From Pseudoalteromonas rubra (GTDB lineage Bacteria > Pseudomonadota > Gammaproteobacteria > Enterobacterales > Alteromonadaceae), in NCBI RefSeq assembly GCF_005887115.1, contig NZ_PNCJ01000017.1:124001-188000 (forward strand): 64,000 bases of DNA, written 5' to 3'. Within the stretch, counting starts at the first letter, position 1. The number at the start of each line of letters is the position of its first letter. The position numbers were made by a program, and so were the translations under genes. Positions 9,749 to 16,869 of the stretch are shown here, piece after piece. The notes under the pieces are model-generated. The model was not told the origin of the DNA. It did not search any database and worked only from the letters and a program-made list of their open reading frames with translations.

Positions 9749-10162
9749 ATGGAATTAAATGAACTATCAATCAAATTGGCATCATTTGAAACGGAAGGTG
9801 CTAACTTCGAGTCCTTTCTGATCAGTAATGAGGGTGAGCAAGATGTATTGCAAGTGATTGTAGAGGGAAATGACGAATTACCGATTTTTGTGACTCAGAC
9901 TGAAGAGCAGCTGGTGTGTATCAGCTACCTGTTTAATGAAAACGAAGTGAAGCCTGAGTTATTAAACGAGTTAAATGAAGCTTTGCTAAAACTCAATGTG
10001 CCTATCCCTTTGAGTGCGTTTGCTAAGATTGATGAACAGTACGCTATTTTTGGCGCGCTGGCTGTTTCCTCCTCCATCGATGAGATAACGCACGAACTGG
10101 TCACACTGGCAGACAACGCCATCGAAGCGCTTGACGCCGTGACTGTGTATTTAAAAGATTAA
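9749..10162 (+). CDS. yjfI: YjfI-like protein (DUF2170)
   Basis: A 137-residue acidic cytoplasmic protein matching DUF2170 in length and pattern, with segments such as NELPIFVTQTEEQLVCIS-like strands and NVPIPLSAFAKIDEQYAIFG. The family is known as YjfI in E. coli, next to the PspA paralogue YjfJ; the function is unknown. The ATG at 9749 has AAAAGG eight bases upstream; a longer frame from 9608 overlaps the SpeE-like gene and the operator pair and is unlikely. The gene is 15 bases before yjfJ. Confidence 0.85.
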   Translation: MELNELSIKLASFETEGANFESFLISNEGEQDVLQVIVEGNDELPIFVTQTEEQLVCISYLFNENEVKPELLNELNEALLKLNVPIPLSAFAKIDEQYAIFGALAVSSSIDEITHELVTLADNAIEALDAVTVYLKD

Positions 10163-10177
10163 TAGTGGAGTAGTGAG

Positions 10178-10867
10178 ATGAGTATTTTAAAGAAATTATT
10201 TACAGCAGTACGTGGCGGCGCACGTGAAGTGGGTGAGTCGATTGTCGATGCCAATGGCATTCGTATCTTTGAACAGGAAATTGCCGACGCCAAAAATGCG
10301 TTGGCGAAAGCCAAAAAAAGCCTGACCGAAGTGATGGCGAAAGAGATGCAGACTAAACGCAAACTGGCCGCCCTGAATGAGAGCATTGCCGAGCATGAAG
10401 ACTACGCAGGTCAGGCATTGCAGCAGGGTAATGAAGCGCTGGCAGTCGAAATCGCTGAAAAGATTGGTGAATTTGAAACAGAGAAAGAAGAGCACCAGCA
10501 AGTGCTGGATGGCTTTACTAAACATGTGATTCTGCTTAAGCAGCAAGTTAAGGACGCAGAAAAGTCGATCAAAGAAAATCAGCGTCAATTGACTATGGTG
10601 AAAACCACTGAAAGCGTGCAAAAGGCCACCATGGCGGTAAACAGCACGCTTAACACCAATGAGTCGTCTATGGTGAATGCACGTCAGTCACTGGAGCGTA
10701 TTAAGCAACGTCAGCTGGACAGACAAGACCAACTGGCCGCAGCCAAAGAGCTGGAAGCTGCCGAAACAGGTGCGGACCTGAAAGCAAAAATGGCGGAAGC
10801 GGGCATTGGCGCCACGCAAAAGAGCAATGATATTCTGGATCGCATTAAGGCAAAACAAGCCAAGTAA
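10178..10867 (+). CDS. yjfJ: PspA/IM30 family protein YjfJ
   Basis: A 229-residue PspA/IM30-family protein. These are long helical hairpins that polymerise on the inner membrane and protect it under stress. An N-terminal amphipathic stretch (SILKKLFTAVRGGAREVGES) precedes a nearly continuous coiled coil with few prolines. The pairing with DUF2170 upstream and a YjfK-like gene downstream identifies it as YjfJ rather than the canonical PspA, which is separately encoded at 38427. A terminator hairpin follows. Confidence 0.9.
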   Translation: MSILKKLFTAVRGGAREVGESIVDANGIRIFEQEIADAKNALAKAKKSLTEVMAKEMQTKRKLAALNESIAEHEDYAGQALQQGNEALAVEIAEKIGEFETEKEEHQQVLDGFTKHVILLKQQVKDAEKSIKENQRQLTMVKTTESVQKATMAVNSTLNTNESSMVNARQSLERIKQRQLDRQDQLAAAKELEAAETGADLKAKMAEAGIGATQKSNDILDRIKAKQAK

Positions 10868-10882
10868 TGTGGTTTGAATGAT

Positions 10883-10907
10883 AAAAGGAGGCCAGGCCTC
10901 CTTTTTT
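10883..10907 (+). terminator. Rho-independent terminator between yjfJ and the YjfK-like gene
   Basis: AAAAGGAGG / CCTCCTTTT stem with a five-base loop and a T-run, 16 bases after the yjfJ stop. It would separate, or attenuate into, the next gene. Confidence 0.8.
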
Positions 10908-10935
10908 GCTTTGTTTATTTTCTCGAAGGTGAGTT

Positions 10936-11568
10936 ATGTTTGGTTTTTTCAAATCGAAGAAAGACCCTGAGCGTCAGTTGAATCATGCCCGCGACTTGCG
11001 CGTCGGAGACATGTTGACGGTGATTGATTCCTTTGCCTACCCCGATTGGCTGAAAGGTCAGACGCTTAAGGTTACAGCGGTACAGACCTATCAATACCAG
11101 CACAGTGCTGAGTATGAGTTTGTGCTTGAATCAGAGTCAGGCAAAGTGGTTTTTTTACAGATAGAACAAGATGACGGCGAAGAGTGTGCCAACTTTGCAG
11201 TGAAGATCCAGCGCAATGATGTGGATGCGATATTTACGCTCGACGAATTTGCACGGATTTTTGATGAAGAATCCCTGACAGAAATTGAGACACAGACCAG
11301 GCCAGCTGCTTTTGAACGTTTTCTGGGACAGAGTTACCAGCAAAGTGAGGCGCCTTATGTGGCCTATTATTACGAGCAGGATTATCGGGGGCGCACATTG
11401 CCGCGTTATCAGGATGAAAGCGGTGAAATCTGTGAAGTGATTGAGCTGGTATCGCCCGATGAGAAGCACAGTATCAATATTGAAATTTGGGATGGCGGTG
11501 AGACAGACGTATCTCTGGTTTTAACCCGGCCGCTTAGCGACATCGTTGATCTGTTTCCCGGGGCCTGA
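10936..11568 (+). CDS. YjfK-like protein (DUF2491/DUF4178 type)
   Basis: A 210-residue acidic, beta-rich cytoplasmic protein starting MFGFFKSKKDPERQ. It has two similar-looking parts: residues about 20-105, with LRVGDMLTVIDSF and then FLQIEQDDGEECANF, and about 130-205, ending in a SINIEIWDGGETDVSLVLT segment. Position directly after yjfJ, length and composition fit YjfK (DUF2491). The LRVGD...L.G motif also recalls DUF4178, which occupies the same contexts, and I cannot separate the two by eye. The role is unknown. It is two bases from the next gene. Confidence 0.7.
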   Translation: MFGFFKSKKDPERQLNHARDLRVGDMLTVIDSFAYPDWLKGQTLKVTAVQTYQYQHSAEYEFVLESESGKVVFLQIEQDDGEECANFAVKIQRNDVDAIFTLDEFARIFDEESLTEIETQTRPAAFERFLGQSYQQSEAPYVAYYYEQDYRGRTLPRYQDESGEICEVIELVSPDEKHSINIEIWDGGETDVSLVLTRPLSDIVDLFPGA

Positions 11569-11570
11569 TA

Positions 11571-11894
11571 GTGACTGATAAACAAGCTAAATGGCAACGT
11601 CAGGAACGGGCGTTACGTGCCACCCAGATGGCGTTTGATTTAACCACTGAGGTTCAGAAAAGCCTTAAAAAGCAAGCTATTGATGAAGAACTCACGCCGT
11701 CGGATATGATCCGAAAAATCCTCGATTTAGAGGTCAAATCAAAAAAAACCCGACAGCGCTTGTCGTTTAATCTTACCGATGAAGAAATTGCCTTGCTGGC
11801 ACAACGTTTTGGTGTGGACCCCACCGACAAGCGCGCAGTGAAGCAGCAGGTTGCCAGTTTACTGATCAATCGCTATACCGAGTCGCAGGGGTAG
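11571..11894 (+). CDS. Small protein with two tandem ribbon-helix-helix-like units
   Basis: A 107-residue protein starting with GTG two bases after the YjfK-like stop, so translationally linked. Each half can be read as strand-helix-turn-helix: MAFDLTTEVQKSLKKQAI then LTPSDMIRKILDL, and RLSFNLTDEEIALLAQRF then DKRAVKQQVASLLINRY. This is the pattern of a ribbon-helix-helix DNA-binding subunit repeated in one chain. No named family was recognised. It could regulate the yjf genes (see the operators at 9680-9730), but a structural role is equally possible. Confidence 0.65.
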   Translation: MTDKQAKWQRQERALRATQMAFDLTTEVQKSLKKQAIDEELTPSDMIRKILDLEVKSKKTRQRLSFNLTDEEIALLAQRFGVDPTDKRAVKQQVASLLINRYTESQG

Positions 11895-11922
11895 CTCTGT
11901 GCTCACCCTGCTTCCTACTTCA

Positions 11923-12483
11923 TCAGTTTGTGCTGTGCATTTTGGTAATCGCGCGCGCGATCATAGGTTTTATCGCAAAATGAGACAAAGCCGACACCGT
12001 TGCAAACAATAGCACACCGACAAAGGGCATCGCGGGCCCTGAGGTTAAACTGGCGCCCAGAACATAGCCCAGAATGCACTCCATTCTATAAAGTGGCATA
12101 AACAGTGCGGTGATCAACAACCCCAGTAACATGAATTTGGCCAGCGTATGAAAGCCCAGACTGAAGATAATTGCCTGGCACAGACTGAACAGTAACAGTA
12201 ACCAAAACCCCAGTTGAATATTACGCCAGGCTTTACTGTCGACCATGTCGTGCTGTGTATTTGCCGTCAACCTTGCCTGAATGTGTATGCCAGTTATCCA
12301 CACCAGCGCGGGCAAAATAAGCAACCCCCACCAATTTGAAACGCCTGGCAGGTCTGCACGCATCAGTAAGTGGTGAGTCACTACGCCACCGTTAAAGTGC
12401 TCCCAAATGAGCTGAGCTGCCTGAAGTAGCAGAACGACAATCAGAAACACATTTCTTGTTCTGCTGAGTTGTTGTGTATTCAT
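11923..12483 (-). CDS. Integral membrane protein of unknown function
   Basis: A 186-residue protein with five or six hydrophobic segments (for example NVFLIVVLLLQAAQLIWEHF, WWGLLILPALVWITGI and GFWLLLLFSLCQAIIFSLGF). No conserved motif was recognised. It converges on the yjf cluster and diverges from the flavin oxidase gene. GAAGAAAAAG lies just upstream of the ATG as a weak ribosome site. Confidence 0.65.
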   Translation of the reverse strand: MNTQQLSRTRNVFLIVVLLLQAAQLIWEHFNGGVVTHHLLMRADLPGVSNWWGLLILPALVWITGIHIQARLTANTQHDMVDSKAWRNIQLGFWLLLLFSLCQAIIFSLGFHTLAKFMLLGLLITALFMPLYRMECILGYVLGASLTSGPAMPFVGVLLFATVSALSHFAIKPMIARAITKMHSTN

Positions 12484-12950
12484 ACTTTTTCTTCCTTATC
12501 GGGTTTGTTCTTAGTTAGTGCGTAGCGTATGAAAGCAATGGGTGTTCCATGTTTAACTCATTGATTTTTAGTGTGTTACTGGGCTTTATATTTTGCTTTT
12601 TACCAACCTTTGAGTATTTTGATTAAATGATAGTGGCTTGGAAAAATGGAGCGGGAAGCGCACGGTTTCGTGGTAACCATGAATATATTCATAATATGAG
12701 CAGGCAGAACAGGCGTGACTGAACTAGAGTTACAGGGCCTGATATCACCGCTGGCTTGCATCATAGGCAACAGATTGCGATACAGGCGGTAAACCTTACT
12801 GGAGTCAGCAGGTAGTAGGGACAGTTTATTATTCCAGGCCACCAGGTCGGCTCTATGTGTTACATCATGATATGTATGTCGGGTGTGTACACGTTAACCA
12901 CGATGAGTGAAAGAGCTGGCATGGGGCGGTGTTTTTTTAAGGAGCAACTC
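12484..12950. other. Divergent intergenic region with a 14-bp palindrome
   Basis: A 467-base stretch between divergent genes. A perfect 14-bp palindrome ATGAATATATTCAT lies at 12679-12692 and could be an operator. A short minus-strand frame at 12600-12842 begins with GTG, has no ribosome site and no recognisable content. Nothing else was recognised. Confidence 0.45.
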
Positions 12951-14861
12951 ATGGCAGAACACCAATCACGCGCACGTTTTTTTCAACAGCATCCCAAAGC
13001 CAGAGCGCATGCCGCATTGGATGACGCAACCAATCAGCAACTTAAGGTCACTCCGGGCCCCGTTACTCTGACCAAAAATAAATATCAGGGCAAAAAAGCC
13101 GTGATCATCGGAGCGGGTGTATCCGGGCTGACGACGGCCTATGAGTTGTTAGCACAACAGTCGGGTATGGAAGTCACTGTGTTAGAAGCGCAAAGCCGCA
13201 CGGGAGGCCGCTGTTTGAGCCTGCGCACGGGAGACACGTTAATAGAAGATGTCGACAGTGAGCTATTTAATTCTAAACCTGGCCAGCCTCAGGTAGTTCG
13301 TTTTGACAGACCACAAGGTGACGCGGAACCTTATCTGAATGCCGGTCCCGGGCGGATCCCTTCAAGCCATAAACGTCTGCTGTCATACCTCAAACAGTTC
13401 AGTGTAGATGTGGAAGTTTACGTGATGAACAGCGAGTCAAATCTGGTTCAGATGTCGGATAGTTTTGCGAGTCTGCCGCTGGTATATCGACGTCTGGACC
13501 ATAATACGCGTGGCTGGTTGGCACAAATGGTATTTGAAAACGCTGAGCAGTTGATCAAAACCACAGAGTGTGGGGTCGGCGCGCAAGATGTGCAGCGCCG
13601 CGCTGAGCAGCTTAGGGAGCTTATGATCAGCTTTGGAGAGCTCGTCCCGAGTGGGCCGAATATGGGCAAGTATGTGGTCACCGCCGGTCAGGATGGCATG
13701 GAGAATGGTCGTTCCCGGGCAGGTTATACCGAACTGCCAGGTGTGGATGCCGGCACGATAGCTGAACCTTTGAGTTTTGATAGCTTGCTGGGCTCAGAGT
13801 TTTGGGACAAGACGCGTTTTTATCAGCCCGTTGATTTTCTCTGGCAGGCAACGTTATTTCAGCCGGTAGGGGGCATGGATCAGGTTCAGCATGCATTCGC
13901 GCAACAGGTCGCCGCACTCGGTGGTACCATATTACTCAATAGTCCGGTCAAGCATATAGACTGGGACGCATCACGTCAGCAGTTTGCTATCTCTATTGCC
14001 AAAATAGGCACCCAAGATGTTGATGTTGTGTATGCTGACTATTGCTTTAGCAATATGGCGATCCCTTTCTTAAAAGAAATACTGTCAGAGACGCTTCAGG
14101 ATCCAAACAGCAAAGTGGGCCTCAATGGCGAGTTTAAGTCGGCACTACAGGCGGTATATCAGTCGCAGTTTATCGATGATCAAGGCGGTTATCAGGCTAA
14201 GTTTCTGGCCTGTACCACCAAAGTGGGCTGGCAGGCAGACCGTTACTTGTGGCAGGGTAGTCAGGTTCAGGAAGTCCATGATGATAGTGCTAATGTAGAT
14301 GTTCTGAGTGTGCCAGACTCTGAAATTGGCGTGGTTCCCATTTTCGGCGGTATTTCCTGGACAGACAATGATATTACCCAGATCTGGTACCCTTCTACGG
14401 CTTACCATGATCAAAAAGGCGTGCTCACTGGGGCTTATAACTTCTCTGAAATCGCTTATGAGTGGGGCAAATTGCCGGTGCAAGCCCGTCTGGATAAGGC
14501 ACGTGAAGGCGCTAAGTTATTTGGTCACGCATTTGGTGATGGCCTGGAACATGGTCTGGCGATTGCCTGGCAAAACATGCCCTATATTAAAGGGGGGTGG
14601 GCCCAGTGGCATGTCGTTGGTGATCAAGCTGTGCACCACTTTAACGTGCTGACACAGGGGAGTTCAGTGACGACCACTGAGGGAGCACAAACTCAGCCAA
14701 ACTTCTTTATCGTCGGTGATCAGCTTTCGTCATTACCAGGCTGGCAAGAAGGGGCTATCGCGGCAGCACTGAATGCGTTGAACCGCATGGAACGCCCGGA
14801 TCTGGCCATTCCTCACCTGTCGTGTCTGCCGGATACACGTCTTATGGTTGAAGGCGTATAG
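12951..14861 (+). CDS. Flavin-dependent L-amino-acid oxidase-like protein (amine oxidase family)
   Basis: A 636-residue FAD enzyme. The FAD dinucleotide motif is AVIIGAGVSGLTTAYELL near residue 55, followed by the acidic VTVLEAQSRTGGRC. The segment LNAGPGRIPSSHKRLLSYLK is typical of L-amino-acid oxidases such as the L-glutamate and L-lysine oxidase type, where this Arg binds the substrate carboxylate. The C-terminal FAD site reads LSSLPGWQEGAIAAALNAL. Such enzymes make a keto acid, ammonia and hydrogen peroxide; peroxide from oxidases is a known antibacterial factor in marine Pseudoalteromonas. No signal peptide is seen. The start at 12951 has AAGGAG seven bases upstream; a longer frame from 12855 lacks one. 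Substrate unknown. Confidence 0.82.
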   Translation: MAEHQSRARFFQQHPKARAHAALDDATNQQLKVTPGPVTLTKNKYQGKKAVIIGAGVSGLTTAYELLAQQSGMEVTVLEAQSRTGGRCLSLRTGDTLIEDVDSELFNSKPGQPQVVRFDRPQGDAEPYLNAGPGRIPSSHKRLLSYLKQFSVDVEVYVMNSESNLVQMSDSFASLPLVYRRLDHNTRGWLAQMVFENAEQLIKTTECGVGAQDVQRRAEQLRELMISFGELVPSGPNMGKYVVTAGQDGMENGRSRAGYTELPGVDAGTIAEPLSFDSLLGSEFWDKTRFYQPVDFLWQATLFQPVGGMDQVQHAFAQQVAALGGTILLNSPVKHIDWDASRQQFAISIAKIGTQDVDVVYADYCFSNMAIPFLKEILSETLQDPNSKVGLNGEFKSALQAVYQSQFIDDQGGYQAKFLACTTKVGWQADRYLWQGSQVQEVHDDSANVDVLSVPDSEIGVVPIFGGISWTDNDITQIWYPSTAYHDQKGVLTGAYNFSEIAYEWGKLPVQARLDKAREGAKLFGHAFGDGLEHGLAIAWQNMPYIKGGWAQWHVVGDQAVHHFNVLTQGSSVTTTEGAQTQPNFFIVGDQLSSLPGWQEGAIAAALNALNRMERPDLAIPHLSCLPDTRLMVEGV

Positions 14862-14872
14862 CAATTTAAGCA

Positions 14873-14903
14873 ACAGCAGTGGTGCAACAGCCGCCACTGC
14901 TGT
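14873..14903. terminator. Hairpin after the oxidase gene
   Basis: ACAGCAGTGG / CCACTGCTGT, a 10-bp perfect stem with an 11-base loop, 11 bases after the stop. It lacks a clear T-run, so it may stabilise the 3' end rather than terminate by itself. Confidence 0.5.
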
Positions 14904-15099
14904 ATCTATGCATTGTCAGAACGTCTAATGGATAAATGGTATCTTTTTGGGGAAGTATGGCTGCACCCGAGTAAAAGGCTGCTATTTTTATAGAAGACAG
15001 TGACTACCGATGTGAACACATCAATTAACACGTTAGATCAGACTGTTGCATTGAACTGGTGTATTAAATGCAGACTGAATATCAAATGGAGATTTGACA

Positions 15100-15789
15100 A
15101 TGCGTCATACCATCTTATGGTTTTTTCTGGCCCTGTTCGTGACAGGCTGTGCCAGTACCCAACAAACAACCCAATCAGGGTTTTTACCTGACTATCAGCG
15201 GTTAGTACCCTCAGAGACTTATCCAGATACAGCCCTGTATGTATCGGACGTACTTAAATCTGGTGCACTGGAAAAGGTACATACTATTTATCTGCCTCAC
15301 TTTGAAATTTGGCTGCAACTTGATGAACAAAGGAAAACGGCACTGAGTCCAAAACATTTGGCGAAATTAAGTGTCTATATGCAAAGCCAATTACAGAAAA
15401 AACTGTCACCCTATTATCGGGTTGTGCTTGAGCAACCACAGAATCGTAATGCTGACGTGCTGACAATTCGCGGTGCATTTACCCAAATTGAGTTCACAGA
15501 AACAGCAATGGAGGTACGCGACTTTATTCCGATCCGTCTGGTTTATAGTGCGGGTAAAAGTGCCTATCTGATGGCAACGGAGCAATCAGAAGTTGTGACC
15601 TCAGTGTCCTTAGAGAGCATGTTTTACTTAGGCGAAAGTACAGAACCTGTGTTGATGATGTCCGCTCATAAAGAGGTAGAGTCAGTGCTCAAGCAAAATG
15701 GCGAAGAAAATACACAAGCTGTTCAAGCGGTACTTGATATCTGGATAGATAACTTCGTAACAGCAATCAGTAAATCAAAAATGATATAG
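15100..15789 (+). CDS. DUF3313-like lipoprotein linked to RND efflux
   Basis: A 229-residue protein with a lipoprotein signal peptide ending in VTGC (about Cys17). The mature part matches the DUF3313 pattern: a SGFLPDY start, paired strands around DVLTIRGAFTQIEF, and a C-terminal helix ending VLDIWIDNFV. The function of DUF3313 lipoproteins is unknown. It lies 12 bases before the RND adaptor gene, so it is probably an accessory of that pump. The ATG at 15100 is chosen over a TTG six bases earlier. Confidence 0.75.
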   Translation: MRHTILWFFLALFVTGCASTQQTTQSGFLPDYQRLVPSETYPDTALYVSDVLKSGALEKVHTIYLPHFEIWLQLDEQRKTALSPKHLAKLSVYMQSQLQKKLSPYYRVVLEQPQNRNADVLTIRGAFTQIEFTETAMEVRDFIPIRLVYSAGKSAYLMATEQSEVVTSVSLESMFYLGESTEPVLMMSAHKEVESVLKQNGEENTQAVQAVLDIWIDNFVTAISKSKMI

Positions 15790-15801
15790 CGGTGATCACC
15801 T

Positions 15802-16869
15802 ATGATAAGAAAGCACACCTTCCTTTTAGTCGTTGCCATGACGACTTATCTGTCCGCGTGTTCTGAACAACAGACCACTGTCGACAAAGTGCAACAATTG
15901 CGTCCAGTCAGAACCATTGAGCTCAGTGTTAATAATTTCGGACCACTACAGGAATTCCCGGCAGTAGTCGATGCAGCCAGTACGGCTGATTTATCGTTTA
16001 AAGTGTCTGGGGAGCTGACTCACCTGAATGTGAAACAAGGTCAGGAAGTCACCAAGGGAGATGTGATAGCGAAACTGGACGACACTGACTACACACTGGC
16101 AGTGGAAGAGGCGCAGGCATCGTTTGAAAAAGCAGAAGCCGATTTTGAACGTGGAAAGCAGTTGATTGTAACTGGTACCATCAGTCAGTCTGATTATGAC
16201 TTGCTGAAGTCTCAGTTTGCCAGCGCCAAAACCAAGCTGGCCAATGCCAGAAACAACCTTGAGTACACGCAGCTGAGAGCGTCTTTTTCGGGGATCGTGG
16301 CACGCACCCATGTGGAGCAGTTTGAGGAAGTGCAGGCCAAACAAGTGGTGGCCACATTACAGGATATAGAGCACATCAATTTGAAGGTGAATGTGCCAGA
16401 AAGCTTGATGATCCATGTCAGTAAAGACACGCCGAAACAGGTGTTTGCGGAGTTTGCAGCGATCGAGGGGAAGCGCTTTGAACTGGAGTTTGTAGAGGTG
16501 AGTACACAAGCTGACGAGGTGACGAAAACCTATGAAGTTACTCTGGGGATGCTCCCGCCTCCCGGATACAATATTTTGCCGGGTATGACGGCAAAAGTGA
16601 TGGCCAGCGCGCCAAGTGAAGCTCGGTCTCGCCTGTATTTGCCCTTATCCACAGTGTTGAAAGATGAACAAGGACATTATGTCTGGACGGTATCATCGCT
16701 TGGTGAAGGAAAGGGAAAAATAAGTAAAACGCCTGTACAGATCGGCGAAGTATCTTCGCTGGGCTTTCCGGTTGTCTCCGGCGTCACTGCGGGCGTCCAT
16801 GTGGTTACCGCAGGCATGAGCAAAGTGACGGATCAGCAAGTCGTGAAATTCCAGGGAGGTCGTGAGTGA
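15802..16869 (+). CDS. RND efflux periplasmic adaptor (membrane fusion protein)
   Basis: A 355-residue adaptor that links an inner-membrane RND pump to an outer-membrane channel. A lipoprotein signal ends in LSAC (about Cys20). The barrel-sandwich lipoyl halves are visible (LSFKVSGELTHLNVKQGQEV and LEYTQLRASFSGIVARTHVE), flanking a coiled-coil hairpin of about 80 residues. The beta-barrel and membrane-proximal domains follow (YNILPGMTAKVMASAPSE, then VWTVSSL). The stop overlaps the pump gene by four bases (GTGA). No TolC-like gene is nearby, so a shared outer-membrane channel is likely. Confidence 0.92.
   Translation: MIRKHTFLLVVAMTTYLSACSEQQTTVDKVQQLRPVRTIELSVNNFGPLQEFPAVVDAASTADLSFKVSGELTHLNVKQGQEVTKGDVIAKLDDTDYTLAVEEAQASFEKAEADFERGKQLIVTGTISQSDYDLLKSQFASAKTKLANARNNLEYTQLRASFSGIVARTHVEQFEEVQAKQVVATLQDIEHINLKVNVPESLMIHVSKDTPKQVFAEFAAIEGKRFELEFVEVSTQADEVTKTYEVTLGMLPPPGYNILPGMTAKVMASAPSEARSRLYLPLSTVLKDEQGHYVWTVSSLGEGKGKISKTPVQIGEVSSLGFPVVSGVTAGVHVVTAGMSKVTDQQVVKFQGGRE

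Noticed and set aside
12600-12842. An 80-residue minus-strand frame
   Set aside because: GTG start without ribosome site, no recognisable content, and adjacent stops in the upstream frame; nothing supports it as a gene or a clear pseudogene.
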